NCBI GenBank assembly: GCA_016714685.1
Contig: JADKCH010000001.1
Coordinates: 713,078 to 777,077, forward strand
Length of the DNA: 64,000 nucleotides
DNA from: Candidatus Geothrix odensensis
GTDB taxonomy: Bacteria > Acidobacteriota > Holophagae > Holophagales > Holophagaceae
Reading direction: 5' to 3'
The notes under the pieces are model-generated. The model saw nothing but the letters and a program-made list of their open reading frames with translations. It did no database searches and had not been told where the DNA came from. Every line of letters starts with the position of its first letter. Positions within the stretch are counted from its first letter, which is position 1. Of the stretch, positions 60,759-64,000 are shown piece after piece. The position numbers and the translations under genes are program-made.

Positions 60759-61150
60759 GTCTTCCCTCCCTTTGTCGGGAGATATTCGGGGATGAGGCTG
60801 CTCCCAACCCATATGGGAACGATGCCGAAGGGCTTCTCTGCGATACCCAACTTGTGTAGGCACGCCATGCGCTCCAGGGCGACCCCAAGGCAGCACGCCA
60901 GAAAGGAGCCCGCGTCCGTTGGCTGCATGAGAAGCCGCCCGCCAGGGGCATTTTTCAGGATGAGAATGTCAACTCGCCCACCAGGAGTGATGGCCTGAAT
61001 GAACTGAATGCCATTAGGTTTCAAGGCGGCACGGCGCAGCAGGTTACTGGCTTGAGCTTGACTGAACACAACAGTCCCACCTTGGCGGATTGCATGCTCC
61101 GTGGTCGATGGGGGGATGGAGAGCTTGTCTGCTCGCTTGTGGGCACTCAT
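60755..61150 (-). CDS. Unknown element protein (131 aa)
   Basis: A 131-residue protein with a possible HTH-like region (FSQAQASNLLRRAALKPNGIQFIQAI) and a mixed C-terminal part. It overlaps the primase start by four bases and the previous gene by one, so it belongs to the replication operon. No recognised family. Confidence 0.65.
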   Translation of the reverse strand: MSAHKRADKLSIPPSTTEHAIRQGGTVVFSQAQASNLLRRAALKPNGIQFIQAITPGGRVDILILKNAPGGRLLMQPTDAGSFLACCLGVALERMACLHKLGIAEKPFGIVPIWVGSSLIPEYLPTKGGKT

Positions 61151-61368
61151 CAGTGCACCGCCGTCTGCGATGGCGGTGCACTGATGAGCGAGGTGATGGC
61201 CTCGACCACCTGGGCGGCTTCGGCTATTGACAGGAACAAGGCGGTCTTGCCAATTCTGATCGAGATGCGTGTGCCGTTGAGCCGCTCTATCAAAAAGGCC
61301 GCTTGCTCGTTATCGCAGTGAACGGTGATGCTTTGGTAACCCGTCAGGGCGTTCGTAGTATTCGCCAT
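61150..61368 (-). CDS. Unknown small element protein (72 aa)
   Basis: A 72-residue protein (TVHCDNEQAAFLIERLNGTRISIRIGKTALFLSIAEAAQ...). Its stop and the next start overlap by one base. It lies ten bases after the HTH gene. No family recognised. Confidence 0.6.
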   Translation of the reverse strand: MANTTNALTGYQSITVHCDNEQAAFLIERLNGTRISIRIGKTALFLSIAEAAQVVEAITSLISAPPSQTAVH

Positions 61369-61378
61369 GCCAGCACCT

Positions 61379-61615
61379 CTATCGCTTCGTTGACGCAGAG
61401 GTGAGTGACTGGGCGAACGCCTGGAGGTCCTGGTCGCGGACCAAGCGTCTACGGCCCAGTAGGACGGTCTTGATCTTGCCGTCCTTGATCAGTGCCCAGG
61501 TGTAGGTCTGGCCAATCCCAAGGGCCTTGGCCACGGCAGGTATGCCGTGTAGGAGGGCAGGACAGCCCGGAGCCTGTCCTGGGGTCGCAGTGCTTGTTGC
61601 GGTTTTGATAGGCAT
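61379..61615 (-). CDS. Excisionase-like HTH protein (AlpA/MerR-type fold)
   Basis: A 78-residue protein with one DNA-binding helix-turn-helix: LHGIPAVAKALGIGQTYTWALIKDGKIKTVLLGRRRLVRDQDLQAF. This is the pattern of excisionase-family wHTH proteins, with the wing and recognition helix visible. It lies at the right end of the element and starts the replication operon, so it may serve as recombination directionality factor, regulator, or both. I chose the ATG at 61615 rather than 61693, where the extra residues are Pro-rich. Confidence 0.8.
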   Translation of the reverse strand: MPIKTATSTATPGQAPGCPALLHGIPAVAKALGIGQTYTWALIKDGKIKTVLLGRRRLVRDQDLQAFAQSLTSASTKR

Positions 61616-62163
61616 GTGGCGCCTCGGAGATGGTTCCCTCCAAGGCGGGGGTGGTGGAACCTCTAGACCCACAACCAAGACCACTGAGGTCATGTGCGGG
61701 GTAAGGCTTCAACACCGCTAGGTGTGAGAGGGTCGTGGGGGCCACCTCTCCGGGGCTTTCTTCATCAATGCGGCTTGCCGGGGCCGGAATGCACACTCTT
61801 AAGGGAGTGCTCCTGATGCTGCGTCATGAGTTGTCGCTGTGATCAGGGTCCCACCCTGCTGCCGAAAACGGTCCTGGCTCGATCCTTGGCTCGATCAGTC
61901 CCCGCTAGGCGGTAGTGCATTTCCATCGGATCGATTGATCCGGGTCGAACCAAAATTCGATTCTGAATGTATACGGCTGGCATCACACGAGTGCAAGAGC
62001 ATTTAACTGTACAGATGGCTTGTAACCATACACTTACGCCAGAATGAGCCAGATCCGCATCAGTGCTGAATCTGAGCCCGTGGAGAGGCAGCAAGATTTT
62101 TTCTAGGGCACTACCTAGGGCTTCAGCCCGTGAGTTCGGAAATTACAATGCCGACAAAAAACA
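61616..62163. other. Right-end regulatory region of the element
   Basis: About 550 bases without a gene. It probably holds the promoter for the HTH operon and arm-type sites for integrase. A ten-base direct repeat TGGCTCGATC occurs at 61875-61884 and 61887-61896, two bases apart. An AT-richer stretch with GTATAC lies near 61967-61972. Confidence 0.5.
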
Positions 62164-62186
62164 ACAGCCACCCAATAGGTGGCTGT
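62155..62186 (-). terminator. Element-borne terminator downstream of tRNA-Arg
   Basis: A perfect nine-base stem (ACAGCCACC / GGTGGCTGT, loop CAATA) is followed on the minus strand by TGTTTTTTG. It lies just outside the 53-bp repeat on the element side. After integration the tRNA would thus end at this element-supplied terminator. Confidence 0.8.
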
Positions 62187-62187
62187 A

Positions 62188-62240
62188 TTTTACTGGTGGT
62201 CCCGGAGCGACTCGAACGCCCGACCCTCAGATTCGTAGTC
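62188..62240 (-). repeat. Right attachment repeat inside tRNA-Arg
   Basis: The second copy of the 53-bp repeat (identical to 49696-49748), covering the 3' half of the intact tRNA-Arg and five bases beyond it. Confidence 0.95.
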
Positions 62241-62270
62241 TGATGCTCTATCCAGCTGAGCTACGGGACC
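62194..62270 (-). tRNA. tRNA-Arg (anticodon ACG)
   Basis: A 77-base tRNA on the minus strand with encoded CCA. The acceptor GGTCCCG/CGGGACC is perfect, the anticodon loop is CTACGAA between TCAGA and TCTGA, and the T-arm has TTCGAGT in its loop. The element has replaced its 3' half with an identical sequence, leaving the gene intact. Confidence 0.95.
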
Positions 62271-62287
62271 GCATTGAAAGAATGATT

Positions 62288-63500
62288 CTACCGGATCTGC
62301 GGGGGCTGTCCATCCCAAAGGCTGAGGGGCTCGGTGGTGGAGGCCCCCGAGCAAGGGAGGCCGGTGAGGTCCGTGGCCAATCGGTCCATGAGGGCCCGGG
62401 CAGTGGTCGCTTGCCGCCCAGCACCAGGGTGAGGTTCGCGAAGGGCATGCCGTTCCAGGACGGCTTCGCGGCTGAGCCGGGCGGTCTGGCCCCCGGCTGC
62501 GACCAGGGGACGCACACCCAGTTCCTCGGCGCTCACAGGGCAGCCGCCGCCAGGGATGATGGCCGGCAGGTTCCGTCGAGAGCCTCAAGCAGTTCTCCCG
62601 CTCGGTAGCCGCGATGGGCACCCAGCGTCTGCAACCTCCTGCTCGGTGGTCCCAACTGAAGGTGGCCGTCCCGCGGATGACGAAGAGGATGCGCCCCATG
62701 GGGCACGGATGGCCCAGGGCCGCTCGCAGCCGGGCACCGCATCAAACCAGAGATGGATGCCCGAGGACAGGCGCGGCTTCCGGGTCTCTCGAACCACTGG
62801 CCCGTGGCCCCATCCGTCCAGGGCCCCAGCGCGACCACCCAGCGCCGGGCTGTAAGAGTCCGGAGGGTGCCGTCCCGGCGGTCTCGAAGACGGAGGGTCT
62901 TCAACTCGCCACCCGCATCCCCGAAAGCCTCGGGTTCGGGGAAATCCAGGCGGAGAGCCTGGCTGAGGCCGCCAGGTCCCGCGTCAACTCGCGGTCCCAG
63001 GTCGTGAGGTCGGCGTGGCCTGGCGCCCGGAAGGGCTTTCCGCCCCGCGGGGATCGGCCGCGAAGACACCCCGCGGAACCCTGCCAGGGTGGAGGGTGGG
63101 GCCAGTCCAAGCCGGTCGGCGCCCCAGTGGTCATAGGGGCCGATGCCGAACCGGTGGGCCAGACCTCACGCCCAGAACCGGTGGGGCATCCAGAAGGCCT
63201 CCCAGCGGCAGCGGCGGGGGCGACTGCGGGCCCATGTGGCGCGCTCGACCAAGCGCTTCCCGCATCTGCGCGAGGTCGCCGGTGAGCATGTAGCGGATGC
63301 CTCCATGCAGCAGCTGACTCGACCACTGGCTGGTGCCTCCACCCACTTCGCCCTTGTCGATCAGGGCGCAGGACACCGCCCCCAGGGTCAGCTCCCGTGC
63401 CAGGCGGAGCCGCTGGATCCCAGCGCCGAGATGGCGACTTTCGGTCTCCAGCGCCCGGGGGCAGCGTGCAGAGGCCTTCCAGGTGGGTGCGAGGCTGGGT
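62288..63500 (-). pseudogene. GlpD-like FAD-dependent glycerol-3-phosphate dehydrogenase, many frame breaks
   Basis: Coherent GlpD pieces occur in several minus-strand frames. Near 63.4 kb is an FAD-binding LGAGIQ, then CALIDKGEVGGGTSQWSSQLLHGGIRYMLTGDLAQMREALG. A conserved ARRWVVALGPWTDGATGQW piece lies near 62.8 kb, and a C-terminal TTARALMDRLATDL lies near 62.4 kb. The enzyme oxidises glycerol-3-phosphate at the membrane. The number of breaks is far above the rest of the window, so either poor consensus or advanced decay. Ends are approximate. Confidence 0.65.
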
Positions 63501-63599
63501 AGTCTCGGGCACGGGCCTCCCTCGGCCCAGTGTGCCCGAGCGGAGCCCTGACTGTCGTCCATCCCACGCCCCGCCTCTTTTGTCCAGGAGCCGTTCGCG

Positions 63600-64000
63600 G
63601 GAACCATGGAGGCATCCCCGCCAGCTCTGGAGCAGCCCTTGAAACACTCTGGAAGTCCGTCGTCCAACCTGACCGTGATCGTCCGGGCGCTCGAGCAATC
63701 GCTCGGCTTTATCTTCGACCTGATCCTCTTCCCATCGTTCGAACTTGGCCTTTCGGACCGAAGGGCGTGGCCCTGACCAGATCCTTCCACCTTCGTCCAC
63801 CTGTTCAACTTCCAGATGATCGGCATGCTCGTGGGCGCGTCCTCTGGGGCATCCTGGGCGACAAGAAGGGCCGCATGTCGGTGCTGTTCGGCAGCATCAC
63901 CTCTACTCCTGGCCAACATCGCCAACGCCTTCCCGTGACCACCATCCCCGCCTATGCAGCCATGCGCTTCCTCCTTGCAGGGCCTTGGACTTTCGGGAGA
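63600..64000 (+). pseudogene. MFS transporter fragments, frame-broken and cut by window end
   Basis: Plus-strand frames give pieces of a major facilitator protein: LGFIFDL near 63.71 kb, VHLFNFQMIGMLVGA near 63.80 kb, LWGILGDKKGRMSVLFGSI (MFS A-motif region) near 63.85 kb, LANIANAF and AYAAMRFLL after it. Frames change several times within 200 bases. It is divergent from the GlpD-like gene. Coordinates are approximate. Confidence 0.55.

Larger units (their letters stand above)
49696..62240. mobile_element. tRNA-Arg integrative element, about 12.5 kb
   Basis: A region bounded by a perfect 53-bp direct repeat, one copy being part of an intact tRNA-Arg(ACG) gene. Just inside the left end is a tyrosine integrase. 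At the right end is a control and replication module (excisionase-like HTH, TOPRIM primase, RepA-like helicase, GTCACG cluster). There are no phage structural, conjugation or relaxase genes, so it is neither a complete prophage nor a self-transmissible ICE. A satellite-like or plasmid-like integrative element fits. Cargo base composition is visibly more AT-rich than the flanking chromosome. Confidence 0.9.

Overview
The window looks like a chromosomal segment of a GC-rich, Gram-negative, type IV-piliated bacterium. Outer-membrane lipid genes (lpxA, fabZ), a pilMNOPQ operon, an outer-membrane porin, the futalosine-route menaquinone gene mqnA and a branched-chain amino acid ABC system are all present. 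The gene repertoire resembles Acidobacteriota of the Holophagae (Geothrix/Holophaga type). That assignment is inference from gene content, not a database match.

Region 1 (1-9.5 kb) holds an RdgC-like pair with a PP2C phosphatase, a 3-hydroxyacyl-CoA dehydrogenase-like gene and two tiny proteins. It then holds a long minus-strand run: J-domain/TPR protein, second PP2C phosphatase, pilM, pilN, pilO, pilP, pilQ. Region 2 (9.6-31 kb) is housekeeping: gatA, a 2-oxo acid dehydrogenase E2, dnaB, a giant degenerate PHP-like lipoprotein, a SanA/YdcF protein, a thiolase, a fused acyltransferase/acyl-ACP synthetase, an ABC ATPase and a beta carbonic anhydrase. It continues with fabZ-lpxA-era, an HD-GYP/GAF protein, an RNA m5U methyltransferase, speD and a DUF454 protein. 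Region 3 (29.2-32.2 kb) is a four-gene alkylation-repair cluster: an Ogt, an Ada-AlkA fusion, a second Ogt and an Ogt paralogue whose catalytic Cys is Ala. Region 4 (32.3-38 kb) holds mqnA and a peptide-use group (prolidase, DPP IV-like peptidase, POT-like transporter). Region 5 (38-49.4 kb) holds a CBS protein, livFGMH plus binding protein, a porin with a frame break, pfkA, glgP and a secreted protein.

Region 6 (49.70-62.24 kb) is a mobile element of about 12.5 kb inserted at the 3' half of a tRNA-Arg(ACG) gene. A perfect 53-bp direct repeat marks its ends, and a tyrosine integrase sits just inside the left end. At the right end is a replication/control module: excisionase-like HTH, two small genes, TOPRIM primase, RepA-like helicase, and a cluster of GTCACG motifs that may be an iteron origin. 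The cargo is AT-richer. It includes three lipoprotein genes, each followed by an integron attC-like folded site, so it looks like a small cassette array without an IntI gene. It also includes a frame-broken ATPase and a plus-strand set of unknown small genes ending in a macrodomain protein. This nesting of cassettes in a tRNA element, and the unknown macrodomain-linked genes, are the most interesting content of the window.

Region 7 (62.28-64 kb) carries recognisable glpD-like and MFS transporter sequence, but it is broken in many places. Four otherwise intact genes elsewhere (porin, ATPase, macrodomain, primase-helicase) also carry single-base frame breaks located in runs of G/C. Consensus errors should therefore be excluded before any of these is called a pseudogene.
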